Below are positions 11,864 through 18,951 of a stretch of 64,000 nt of DNA, one piece after another. Source of the DNA: Streptomyces aurantiacus (GTDB lineage: Bacteria > Actinomycetota > Actinomycetes > Streptomycetales > Streptomycetaceae); NCBI RefSeq assembly GCF_027107535.1, contig NZ_CP114283.1:2232001-2296000 (forward strand), read 5' to 3'. The stretch's first letter is position 1, and every line of letters begins with the position of its first letter. Position numbers and translations under genes: made by a program. The notes below the pieces were generated by a model. It ran no database searches. It was not told the origin of the DNA and saw only the letters and a list, made by a program, of their open reading frames with translations.

Positions 11864-12192
11864 TCACCGCTCCAGCAGGTCCCGGACCGCCCGCGCGGAC
11901 AGCGCCGACTCGTGCAGGAAGCCGCGGGCCGGGCCGGCCGCCACCAGTTCCTGGAAGTCCTCCAGGGAGTGGGTCGAGACGAGCATCACCGCGGGCACGG
12001 AGGCGGCGAGCGCTCCCACCACGTCGAGGCCGTTCTCGCCGTAGCCGTAGCCGTAGCCGTAGCCGTAGCCGTAGCCGTAGCCGTAGCCGTCGAGGTCGAT
12101 GAGAGCGACGTCCGGAGTCAGTTCCCGCGCCCGTGCGACCGCCTCCGCGCCTGTGGAGGCGACGCCGACGACCTGAAGACCGAAGTGGTCGC
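11864..12192 (-). pseudogene. Response-regulator receiver gene, 5'-truncated, with expanded Gly-Tyr repeat
   Basis: The minus strand encodes HFGLQVVGVASTGAEAVARA, then ELTPDVALIDLDG, then (Gly-Tyr)x8, then ENGLDVVGALAASVPAVMLV and ARGFLHESALSARAVRDLLER followed by a stop. This is the body of a receiver-only response regulator: LIDLDG holds the phospho-acceptor position, LVS the conserved Thr/Ser, and FLHESALS replaces the usual FLPK Lys region. The first ~20 residues, with the acidic pocket, are missing because the frame runs straight into an opposite-strand kinase fragment near 12190. The eight Gly-Tyr units lie in the loop after the phospho-acceptor Asp and look like slippage. No start codon context survives, so I treat it as a pseudogene. 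Confidence 0.65.
12041..12088. repeat. Hexanucleotide tandem repeat, 8 copies of GTAGCC
   Basis: Eight perfect copies of GTAGCC (GGCTAC on the minus strand) encode (Gly-Tyr)8 inside the receiver remnant. In intact receivers this loop has no such repeat. Copy number is expected to vary by replication slippage. Confidence 0.95.
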
Positions 12193-12493
12193 GTCGTCTA
12201 CTACGTGGCCTCCGAATGCCTCACCAACGCCGCCAAGCACGCGCGCGGCGGTGGTCGAGGTGCGGGCGCGGACGTACGACGGAGCCCTGGAGGCCGTCAT
12301 CGGCGACGACGGGGTCGCAGGGGCCGAACCGGGCGGCGGAGCGGGGCTGGTGGGCCCCTCCGACCGGGTCGAGGCGATCGGCGGCAGGCTGAGCGTGCGG
12401 AGCCCGCCGGGCAGGAGCACCACGCTCATGGTGAGGCTGCCTCTGCCGCAGGACGCCCAGGAGATGGGCGGCGAGGTGTCCCCGGACCGATGA
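12190..12493 (+). pseudogene. Histidine kinase C-terminal (HATPase) fragment with frameshift
   Basis: The plus strand encodes RVVYYVASECLTNAAKHA, the N-box of a NarL-class sensor kinase. The frame must then shift (near 12240) to continue with AAVVEVRARTYDGALEAVIG, GDDGVAGAEPGGGAGLVGPS (D and G boxes), DRVEAIGGRLSVRSPPGRST and TTLMVRLPLP, ending at the TGA at 12491-12493. The whole sensor and dimerisation part is absent. N-box, D-box and G-box are recognisable in order, which makes the family call solid while the gene is clearly broken. It is joined head to head with the receiver fragment on the other strand. Confidence 0.75.
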
Positions 12494-12597
12494 CGGCCCG
12501 GAGCGTGCGCGACGGTGAACCGACGAGGGGGAGTCCTGGATCCGTGACACGCGTACGCTCCGGGCTGCCTGCACGGAAGGTGGCAGAACCGTCCGGT

Positions 12598-12912
12598 TCA
12601 GGGGCGGGGGTCCCCGCCGTGCCGTGCCGACCGCAGGCGCTTGGCACGAACGATGTCGGGGTCGCGGGGGTCGAGGCCGGACAGCAGACCGTCGCCGTAC
12701 CGCTCCTCGTCCTCGTACGGGCGGACCCGGACCGACCGTCGTGGTTTCTCGATCCGTGTCTGTCGCATCTTCCGCAGCCCTTCGGTCATCGACCCGACGC
12801 CCTTTGTCCGGGGCGCCCGGTCCACCTGCATCTGCACTGGTACGAGCATTGCCCCGAACTGTTTCCGTGTCGTCACGGCCAGCCCCCGAAACGGGTTCCG
12901 GTCCACCTCCAT
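12598..12912 (-). CDS. Small basic hypothetical protein
   Basis: A possible 104-residue protein beginning MEVDRNPFRGLAVTTRKQFG and continuing GAMLVPVQMQVD, MTEGLRKMRQTRIEKPRRSV, EERYGDGLLSGLDPRDPDIV and RAKRLRSARHGG. It is rich in Arg and Lys, contains normal residue diversity (Met, Gln, Phe, Tyr), and differs from the Arg/Ala/Pro shadow frames around it, which is why I list it. I recognise no domain. There is no strong ribosome binding site before the ATG at 12912. It sits between the kinase fragment and the deleted response regulator and could itself be a remnant. Confidence 0.4.
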   Translation of the reverse strand: MEVDRNPFRGLAVTTRKQFGAMLVPVQMQVDRAPRTKGVGSMTEGLRKMRQTRIEKPRRSVRVRPYEDEERYGDGLLSGLDPRDPDIVRAKRLRSARHGGDPRP

Positions 12913-13034
12913 TGCCCGCCACCGGCCAGCCGTAACCGTCCAAGCCCGGCAGGCTGTTGGACGCGTACCGCGGACAAGTACCGCAGACGGGTGCGATACC
13001 GGGCGGCCGAGCGGACGATGAGCACCATGGACGG

Positions 13035-13066
13035 AGCACACCCTCCCGCGCGCGGGAGGGTGTGCT
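13035..13066. repeat. 32-bp perfect palindrome at the 5' end of a broken response-regulator gene
   Basis: Positions 13035-13050 (AGCACACCCTCCCGCG) are followed directly by their reverse complement at 13051-13066, with no loop. It overlaps the first codons (GTG CTG) of the response-regulator remnant. It could be a terminator-like element or the scar of an inverted duplication. Confidence 0.8.
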
Positions 13067-13499
13067 GGCCGCCGACGACGTCCTGCTCAGAGAGGGGCCG
13101 GTGAGCCCCTGTGAGCGGCTCGGCCACGAGGTGGCGGGCCGGGCGGGCGACGCCGGCGCGCTTGTGGACCTGGTCGAGGAGCATCTCCCGGACCAGGTGA
13201 TCGTCGACATCGGGATGCCGCCCACCCACTCCACGGAGGGGCTGAAAGCGGCCCGCGGCATCCGCGAGCGGTATCCCGACCTCGGCATTCTCGTCCTGTC
13301 CGCCATCGTGGAGGTCGAGGACGCCCCGGAGCTCATGGCCGAGGGCTGCTCCGACGCCGGCATCGGCCGACGTCCCTGGGCGACCGGGGGCACCGTCGAG
13401 AAGCACCTGCGGAGCATCCTCGGGAAACTCGGCCTCCCCGAGGCCGCCGACGGCCACCGCCGGGTGCCGGCCGTCCTGACCTTCCTGGAGTCGCGGTAG
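13062..13499 (+). pseudogene. NarL/LuxR-type response regulator with internal deletion
   Basis: The frame encodes VLAADDVLLREG (acidic pocket), GHEVAGRAGDAGALVDLVEE, VIVDIGMPPTHSTEGLKAAR (phospho-acceptor Asp) and LGILVLSAIVEVEDAPEL, and then jumps straight to LMAEGCSDAGIGRRPWATGG and TVEKHLRSILGKLGLPEAAD, the second half of a LuxR-type helix-turn-helix, ending with HRRVPAVLTFLESR. The rest of the receiver (including the conserved Lys) and the linker are missing, roughly 70-80 residues compared with the usual ~215-residue family. Both ends are well conserved, so an in-frame internal deletion is the simplest explanation. It is probably non-functional, although the frame remains open. The first in-frame GTG is at 13062, inside a 32-bp palindrome. 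Confidence 0.75.
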
Positions 13500-13574
13500 T
13501 CCCTGGCCGGACCGGGTCCGGCCGGGCGCCGACAGGCCGTCGCGCTGTCACACCCCGCCAGTAGGGTGTGAGAC

Positions 13575-15626
13575 ATGGCCGACCCCTCCAGCTACCGCCC
13601 CAAGCCGGGACAGATCCCCGACTCGCCGGGGGTCTACAAATTCCGCGACGAGCACCACCGGGTGATCTACGTCGGGAAGGCGAAGAGCCTGCGCCAGCGC
13701 CTGGCGAGCTACTTCCAGGACCTCTCCGGCCTCCACCCGCGTACGCGCACGATGGTCACCACCGCGGCGTCGGTCGAGTGGACGGTGGTGTCCACGGAGG
13801 TCGAGGCGCTCCAGCTGGAGTACTCCTGGATCAAGGAGTTCGACCCCCGGTTCAACGTCAAGTACCGCGACGACAAGAGCTATCCGTACCTCGCGGTCAC
13901 CCTGAACGAGCAGTTCCCGCGGGTGCAGGTGATGCGCGGTCACAAGAAGAAGGGCGTGCGCTACTTCGGTCCGTACGGGCACGCGTGGGCGATCCGCGAC
14001 ACCGTGGACCTCCTGCTGCGCGCCTTCCCGGTGCGGACGTGTTCCGCCGGCGTGTTCCGGAACGCCGAGCGGACGGGCCGCCCCTGCCTGCTCGGCTACA
14101 TCGGAAAGTGCTCCGCCCCCTGCGTCGGACGCGTCTCGGCCGAGGAGCACCGCGAACTCTCCGAGGAGTTCTGCGACTTCATGGCCGGCCGCACGGGCAC
14201 GTACATCCGCCGCCTGGAGCGGCGGATGGCGGACGCCGCCGAGGACATGGAGTACGAGCGCGCCGCCCGCCTGCGCGACGACATCGGGGCCCTCAAGAAG
14301 GCCATGGAGAAGAGCGCCGTCGTGCTCGCCGACGCGACGGACGCCGACCTGATCGCGCTCGCCGAGGACGAACTGGAAGCCGCCGTACAGATCTTCCACG
14401 TCCGCGGCGGCCGGGTGCGGGGCCAGCGCGGCTGGGTCACCGACAAGGTCGAGGCGGTCACCACCGGCGACCTGGTCGAGCACGCGCTCCAGCAGCTGTA
14501 CGGGGAGGAGACCGGCGACTCCGTACCCAAGGAGGTGCTCGTCCCGGCGCTGCCCGACCCTGTGGAGCCCGTCCAGGAATGGCTCACCGGGCGCCGCGGG
14601 TCGAACGTGTCACTGCGGATCCCGCAGCGCGGTGACAAGAAGGCCCTCATGGAGACGGTCCAGCGCAACGCGCTCCAGGCGCTCGGTCTGCACAAGACGA
14701 AGCGCGCCTCCGACCTGACGACCCGCTCCCGGGCCCTGGAGGAGATCGCCGAGGCACTCGGCCTGGACAGCGCGCCCCTGCGCGTCGAGTGCTACGACAT
14801 CTCGCACCTCCAGGGCGACGACGTCGTGGCGTCGATGGTCGTCTTCGAGGACGGGCTGCAGCGCAAGAGCGAGTACCGGCGCTTCCAGATCAAGGGCTTC
14901 GAGGGCCAGGACGACGTCCGGTCCATGCACGAGGTGATCACCCGCCGTTTCAAGCGCTACCTCGGCGAGAAGGAGAAGACCGGTGAGTGGGCCGACGGCG
15001 AGTCCGGTCCCACCGAGGAGGACGGGCGGCCCAAGCGCTTCGCGTACCCGCCGCAGCTGGTCGTCGTCGACGGCGGCAAGCCGCAGGTCGCGGCCGCCCA
15101 GAGGGCCCTGGACGAGCTGGGCATCGACGACATCGCCGTCTGCGGCCTCGCCAAGCGCCTGGAAGAGGTGTGGCTGCCCGGCGAGGACGACCCGGTGGTG
15201 CTGCCACGTACCAGCGAAGGGCTCTATCTTCTTCAGCGTGTGCGCGACGAGGCGCACCGCTTCGCGATCACCTATCAGCGCGCCAAGCGGGCCCGGCGCT
15301 TCAGGGCGAGCCCGCTCGACGACGTGCCGGGACTCGGCGAGACGCGCAAGCAGGCGCTGATCAAGCATTTCGGTTCGGTGAAAAACCTGCGATCCGCGAC
15401 AATCGACCAGATCTGCGAGGTTCCCGGCATAGGCCGCAAGACGGCCGAGGCCGTCGCTGTGGCCTTCGCCCGGGCGGCCCCGGCGGCCCCCGCCGTGAAC
15501 ACCGCGACCGGAGAGATCATGGAAGACGAGGAACGCGTGGAAGAGGCACCCGAAACGACGGCGGGTGCCGCAGGGGAGCCCGTGTCCGCGGGCGCCCCGG
15601 ACGAACGACGGGGGCAGGAGAGATGA
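13575..15626 (+). CDS. uvrC: Excinuclease ABC subunit C
   Basis: A 683-residue dual-incision nuclease of nucleotide excision repair. The GIY-YIG domain that makes the 3' incision is at the N-terminus ([20 protein letters not shown], then [13 protein letters not shown]). The UvrB-binding coiled coil is [20 protein letters not shown] around residue 225. The RNase-H-like 5'-incision domain has [20 protein letters not shown] and [13 protein letters not shown]. Tandem helix-hairpin-helix motifs close the core ([26 protein letters not shown]). An acidic ~50-residue tail follows and ends inside the start of rapZ (ATGA overlap). A TAGGGT hexamer ends 7 nt before the ATG, so a leaderless transcript is possible. 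Confidence 0.97.
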   Translation: MADPSSYRPKPGQIPDSPGVYKFRDEHHRVIYVGKAKSLRQRLASYFQDLSGLHPRTRTMVTTAASVEWTVVSTEVEALQLEYSWIKEFDPRFNVKYRDDKSYPYLAVTLNEQFPRVQVMRGHKKKGVRYFGPYGHAWAIRDTVDLLLRAFPVRTCSAGVFRNAERTGRPCLLGYIGKCSAPCVGRVSAEEHRELSEEFCDFMAGRTGTYIRRLERRMADAAEDMEYERAARLRDDIGALKKAMEKSAVVLADATDADLIALAEDELEAAVQIFHVRGGRVRGQRGWVTDKVEAVTTGDLVEHALQQLYGEETGDSVPKEVLVPALPDPVEPVQEWLTGRRGSNVSLRIPQRGDKKALMETVQRNALQALGLHKTKRASDLTTRSRALEEIAEALGLDSAPLRVECYDISHLQGDDVVASMVVFEDGLQRKSEYRRFQIKGFEGQDDVRSMHEVITRRFKRYLGEKEKTGEWADGESGPTEEDGRPKRFAYPPQLVVVDGGKPQVAAAQRALDELGIDDIAVCGLAKRLEEVWLPGEDDPVVLPRTSEGLYLLQRVRDEAHRFAITYQRAKRARRFRASPLDDVPGLGETRKQALIKHFGSVKNLRSATIDQICEVPGIGRKTAEAVAVAFARAAPAAPAVNTATGEIMEDEERVEEAPETTAGAAGEPVSAGAPDERRGQER

Positions 15627-16720
15627 CCGAGCACCAGCAGGAAGAACCCTCGGCAGGACGCACGGCGGAGACCGAAGAGCCGCGCACGGCCGCAGCCGGG
15701 GCACCGCACACAGCTGAGACCGAGGCATCGCACAAGCAGGCACGCGAGGATCGCCCGCAGGAGCCGGCGGCGGACGACGCGGCCGGCGAAGCGGCGAAGG
15801 AAGACGGAGCGGAAGTGAACACGGGCACCACCATCGAGACGCCCGGCGTCCCCGAGGCGGCCATCCCGGAGCTGGTGATCATCTCCGGGATGTCGGGCGC
15901 GGGCCGGTCGACCGCCGCCAAGTGTCTGGAGGACCTCGGCTGGTTCGTCGTCGACAACCTGCCTCCTGCGCTGATCCCCACCATGGTGGAGCTCGGCGCC
16001 CGCTCGCAGGGGAACGTGGCGAGGATCGCGGTCGTCGTCGACGTCCGCGGCCGCCGCTTCTTCGACAACCTCCGAGATTCCCTCGCCGACCTGGCGACCA
16101 AGCACGTCACCCGGCGGATCGTCTTCCTGGAGTCCTCCGACGAGGCCCTGGTGCGCCGCTTCGAGTCGGTGCGCCGGCCGCATCCCCTCCAGGGCGACGG
16201 CCGCATCGTCGACGGCATCGCCGCCGAGCGCGAGCTGCTGCGCGAGCTGCGCGGCGACGCCGACCTGGTGATCGACACCTCCAGCCTGAACGTGCACGAG
16301 CTGCGCGCCAAGATGGACGCCCAGTTCGCGGGCGAGGAGGAGCCCGAGCTGCGGGCCACCGTCATGTCCTTCGGCTTCAAGTACGGCCTCCCGGTCGACG
16401 CCGACCTCGTCGTGGACATGCGGTTCCTGCCCAACCCGCACTGGGTCCCGGAGCTGCGCCAGTACACCGGCCTCAACGAGGAGGTGGCCGCGTACGTCTT
16501 CAACCAGCCCGGCGCCAAGGAGTTCCTCGACCGGTACGCCGAGCTGCTGCGCCTGATCCAGACCGGCTACCGCCGTGAGGGCAAGCGCTATGTGACCATC
16601 GCGGTCGGCTGCACCGGCGGCAAGCACCGCTCCGTCGCCACGTCGGAGAAGCTCGCCGCCCGCCTGGTGGCCGAGGGAGTGGAGACGGTCGTCGTCCACC
16701 GGGACATGGGCCGCGAATGA
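15623..16720 (+). CDS. rapZ: RNase adapter / nucleotide-binding protein RapZ (YvcJ)
   Basis: A 365-residue member of the RapZ/YvcJ family. The P-loop [20 protein letters not shown] binds [18 protein letters not shown] follows, and the C-terminal domain has [20 protein letters not shown] and [18 protein letters not shown]. In Enterobacteria RapZ delivers the sRNA GlmZ to RNase E; in Gram-positives the molecular role is less clear. The ATG at 15623 overlaps the uvrC stop and has AGGAG just upstream. This start gives a ~75-residue acidic, low-complexity N-terminus absent from the core family; an internal GTG at 15815 with GGAGCGGAA before it would give a ~300-residue protein of typical length. 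It is followed by yvcK with ATGA overlap. Confidence 0.93.
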   Translation: MTEHQQEEPSAGRTAETEEPRTAAAGAPHTAETEASHKQAREDRPQEPAADDAAGEAAKEDGAEVNTGTTIETPGVPEAAIPELVIISGMSGAGRSTAAKCLEDLGWFVVDNLPPALIPTMVELGARSQGNVARIAVVVDVRGRRFFDNLRDSLADLATKHVTRRIVFLESSDEALVRRFESVRRPHPLQGDGRIVDGIAAERELLRELRGDADLVIDTSSLNVHELRAKMDAQFAGEEEPELRATVMSFGFKYGLPVDADLVVDMRFLPNPHWVPELRQYTGLNEEVAAYVFNQPGAKEFLDRYAELLRLIQTGYRREGKRYVTIAVGCTGGKHRSVATSEKLAARLVAEGVETVVVHRDMGRE

Positions 16721-17784
16721 ATGGACGTTCTCTGCGGCTGAGCCGGCTGCGGCGGGTCGGCGCCGAGGGCCGCGGCGGCAAGCCCGCCGAGGCCCGCGGT
16801 GCCAAGCCGCGCCGCCGCGGCGCCCAGCCCAAGGTCGTCGCGCTCGGCGGGGGCATGGGGCTGTCCGCCTCACTCGCCGCCCTGCGCCGCATCACCGGCG
16901 ACCTCACCGCGGTCGTCACGGTCGCCGACGACGGCGGCTCCAGCGGCCGCCTGCGCGACGAGCTGGGCGTGCTCCCGCCCGGTGACCTGCGCAAAGCCCT
17001 GGCCGCGCTGTGCGGCGACGACGACTGGGGTCAGACCTGGGCCCGCGTCATCCAGCACCGCTTCCAGTCCCAGGGCGAGCTGCACGAGCACGCGGTCGGC
17101 AATCTGCTGATCGTCGCCCTGTGGGAGCAGCTCGGCGACCACGTGCAGGCGCTCGACCTGGTCGGCAGGCTCCTCGGCGCGCACGGCAGGGTGCTGCCCA
17201 TGTCCGCCGTACCCCTGGAGCTGCAGGCGCTGGTCAGGGGCCACGACCCGGAGCGGCCCGAGGACGTCGACACCGTCCGGGGCCAGGCCACCGTGGCGCT
17301 CACCCCCGGCGAGGTGCAGTCCGTGCACCTCGTGCCGCACGACCCGCCGGCCGTGCCCGAGGCCGTCGCCGCGGTCCTCGACGCGGACTGGGTGGTCCTC
17401 GGCCCCGGCTCCTGGTTCTCCTCGGTGATCCCGCACCTGCTCGTGCCCGAGCTGCTCGACGCCCTCACCGAGACGAAGGCGCGCCGGGTCCTCCCGCTGA
17501 ACCTCGCTCCGCAACCCGGAGAAACAGAAGGCTTCTCACCGCAGCGTCATTTGGAGGTTTTGGGACGACACGCCCCTAAACTCGCCCTGGACGTGGTGTT
17601 GGCCGACGAGGCCGCCGTGCCCGACCGCGAGTCACTCGCCGAAGCCGCCGAGCGGTTCGGCGCAGCGGTCGAGCTGGCGCCGGTGGCCAGGACCGACGGC
17701 ACTCCGAGGCACGATCCGGAGCTGTTGGCCGCCGCGTACGACCGTATTTTTCGGATGCATGGAAGGATCGGCCCATGGCGATGA
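16717..17784 (+). CDS. yvcK: YvcK family protein (CofD-like, UDP-sugar binding)
   Basis: A 355-residue CofD-fold protein. [20 protein letters not shown] is the family glycine-rich motif, followed by [20 protein letters not shown] and [24 protein letters not shown] and [16 protein letters not shown] are also typical. In Bacillus YvcK binds UDP-GlcNAc and is needed for normal cell shape on gluconeogenic carbon. The N-terminal ~35 residues are basic ([20 protein letters not shown]) and extra to the core. The start ATG overlaps the rapZ stop, and the gene overlaps whiA by 10 bp, so the uvrC-rapZ-yvcK-whiA set is probably cotranscribed and translationally coupled. Confidence 0.95.
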   Translation: MNGRSLRLSRLRRVGAEGRGGKPAEARGAKPRRRGAQPKVVALGGGMGLSASLAALRRITGDLTAVVTVADDGGSSGRLRDELGVLPPGDLRKALAALCGDDDWGQTWARVIQHRFQSQGELHEHAVGNLLIVALWEQLGDHVQALDLVGRLLGAHGRVLPMSAVPLELQALVRGHDPERPEDVDTVRGQATVALTPGEVQSVHLVPHDPPAVPEAVAAVLDADWVVLGPGSWFSSVIPHLLVPELLDALTETKARRVLPLNLAPQPGETEGFSPQRHLEVLGRHAPKLALDVVLADEAAVPDRESLAEAAERFGAAVELAPVARTDGTPRHDPELLAAAYDRIFRMHGRIGPWR

Positions 17785-18764
17785 CGGCAGCGGTGAAGGA
17801 CGAGATCTCCCGGCTTCCCGTCACCCGGACCTGCTGCAGAAAGGCGGAGGTCTCCTCCATTCTGCGGTTCGCGGGCGGCCTTCACCTGGTGAGCGGCCGC
17901 ATCGTGATCGAGGCGGAGCTGGACACCGCGATGGCGGCACGACGGCTCAAGCGGGACATCCTGGAGATCTTCGGCCACAGCTCCGAACTGATCGTGATGG
18001 CGCCCGGCGGTCTGCGCCGCGGCTCCCGTTACGTCGTACGGGTCGTCGCCGGCGGTGACCAGCTGGCCCGCCAGACCGGCCTCGTGGACGGCCGTGGACG
18101 CCCGATCCGGGGTCTGCCGCCGCAGGTGGTCTCGGGGGCCACCTGCGACGCCGAGGCGGCCTGGCGCGGGGCGTTCCTGGCCCACGGCTCGCTCACGGAA
18201 CCCGGCCGCTCGTCCTCGCTGGAGGTGACCTGCCCGGGCCCGGAGGCCGCGCTCGCGCTGGTCGGCGCCGCCCGCCGCCTGTCGATCCCCGCGAAGGCCC
18301 GCGAGGTGCGCGGCGTGGACCGGGTCGTCGTACGCGACGGAGACGCCATCGGAGCGCTCCTCACCCGCCTCGGCGCCCACGAGTCCGTGCTGGCCTGGGA
18401 GGAGCGGCGGATGCGCCGCGAGGTCCGCGCCACCGCCAACCGCCTCGCCAACTTCGACGACGCCAACCTGCGCAGGTCGGCCCGTGCCGCGGTCGCCGCC
18501 GGAGCCCGCGTGCAGCGTGCCCTGGAGATCCTCGCGGACGAGGTCCCGGAGCACCTCGCGGCCGCCGGACGGCTGCGCATGGATCACAAGCAGGCCTCCC
18601 TGGAGGAGCTGGGCGCGCTCGCCGACCCGCCGCTGACCAAGGACGCCGTCGCGGGCCGTATCCGCCGACTGCTCGCCATGGCCGACAAGCGGGCCCAGGA
18701 CCTGGGCATCCCGGGCACGGAGTCCACGCTCACCGAGGAGATGGCCGACAACCTCGTGGGCTGA
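17775..18764 (+). CDS. whiA: Sporulation regulator WhiA
   Basis: A 329-residue WhiA. In Streptomyces WhiA works with the WhiB protein to stop aerial growth and start sporulation septation, binding DNA directly and activating genes such as ftsZ (established knowledge). The N-terminal part is a degenerate LAGLIDADG homing-endonuclease fold ([40 protein letters not shown]). The C-terminal helix-turn-helix includes [20 protein letters not shown] and [16 protein letters not shown]. Length matches the family. It overlaps yvcK by 10 bp. A 10-bp hairpin with TTT follows 54 bp after the stop, closing the operon. Confidence 0.97.
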   Translation: MAMTAAVKDEISRLPVTRTCCRKAEVSSILRFAGGLHLVSGRIVIEAELDTAMAARRLKRDILEIFGHSSELIVMAPGGLRRGSRYVVRVVAGGDQLARQTGLVDGRGRPIRGLPPQVVSGATCDAEAAWRGAFLAHGSLTEPGRSSSLEVTCPGPEAALALVGAARRLSIPAKAREVRGVDRVVVRDGDAIGALLTRLGAHESVLAWEERRMRREVRATANRLANFDDANLRRSARAAVAAGARVQRALEILADEVPEHLAAAGRLRMDHKQASLEELGALADPPLTKDAVAGRIRRLLAMADKRAQDLGIPGTESTLTEEMADNLVG

Positions 18765-18818
18765 TTCGAGGACCGGACCGCGCCGGCCTCCCGGCCGCCG
18801 GCCCCGAAATCGCCAACC

Positions 18819-18857
18819 CGCCGGTGCGCGCGCCCATTTGGGGTAACCGCACCGGCG
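18819..18857 (+). terminator. Terminator after whiA
   Basis: The arms CGCCGGTGCG (18819-18828) and CGCACCGGCG (18848-18857) pair perfectly over 10 bp and are followed by TTT. This is the likely end of the uvrC-rapZ-yvcK-whiA transcript. Confidence 0.7.
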
Positions 18858-18951
18858 TTTCGCTGTCCTTGAGGCACTCTTGACTTGACCATGAAGTGTC
18901 ATGAGCCTGGCATCTGTTCGCCGCTGTGGCGGACTACTGCAAGGGGGGCTC

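Noticed and set aside
12041..12088. CRISPR-like direct repeats
   Set aside because: Hexamer units with no spacers; a coding microsatellite.
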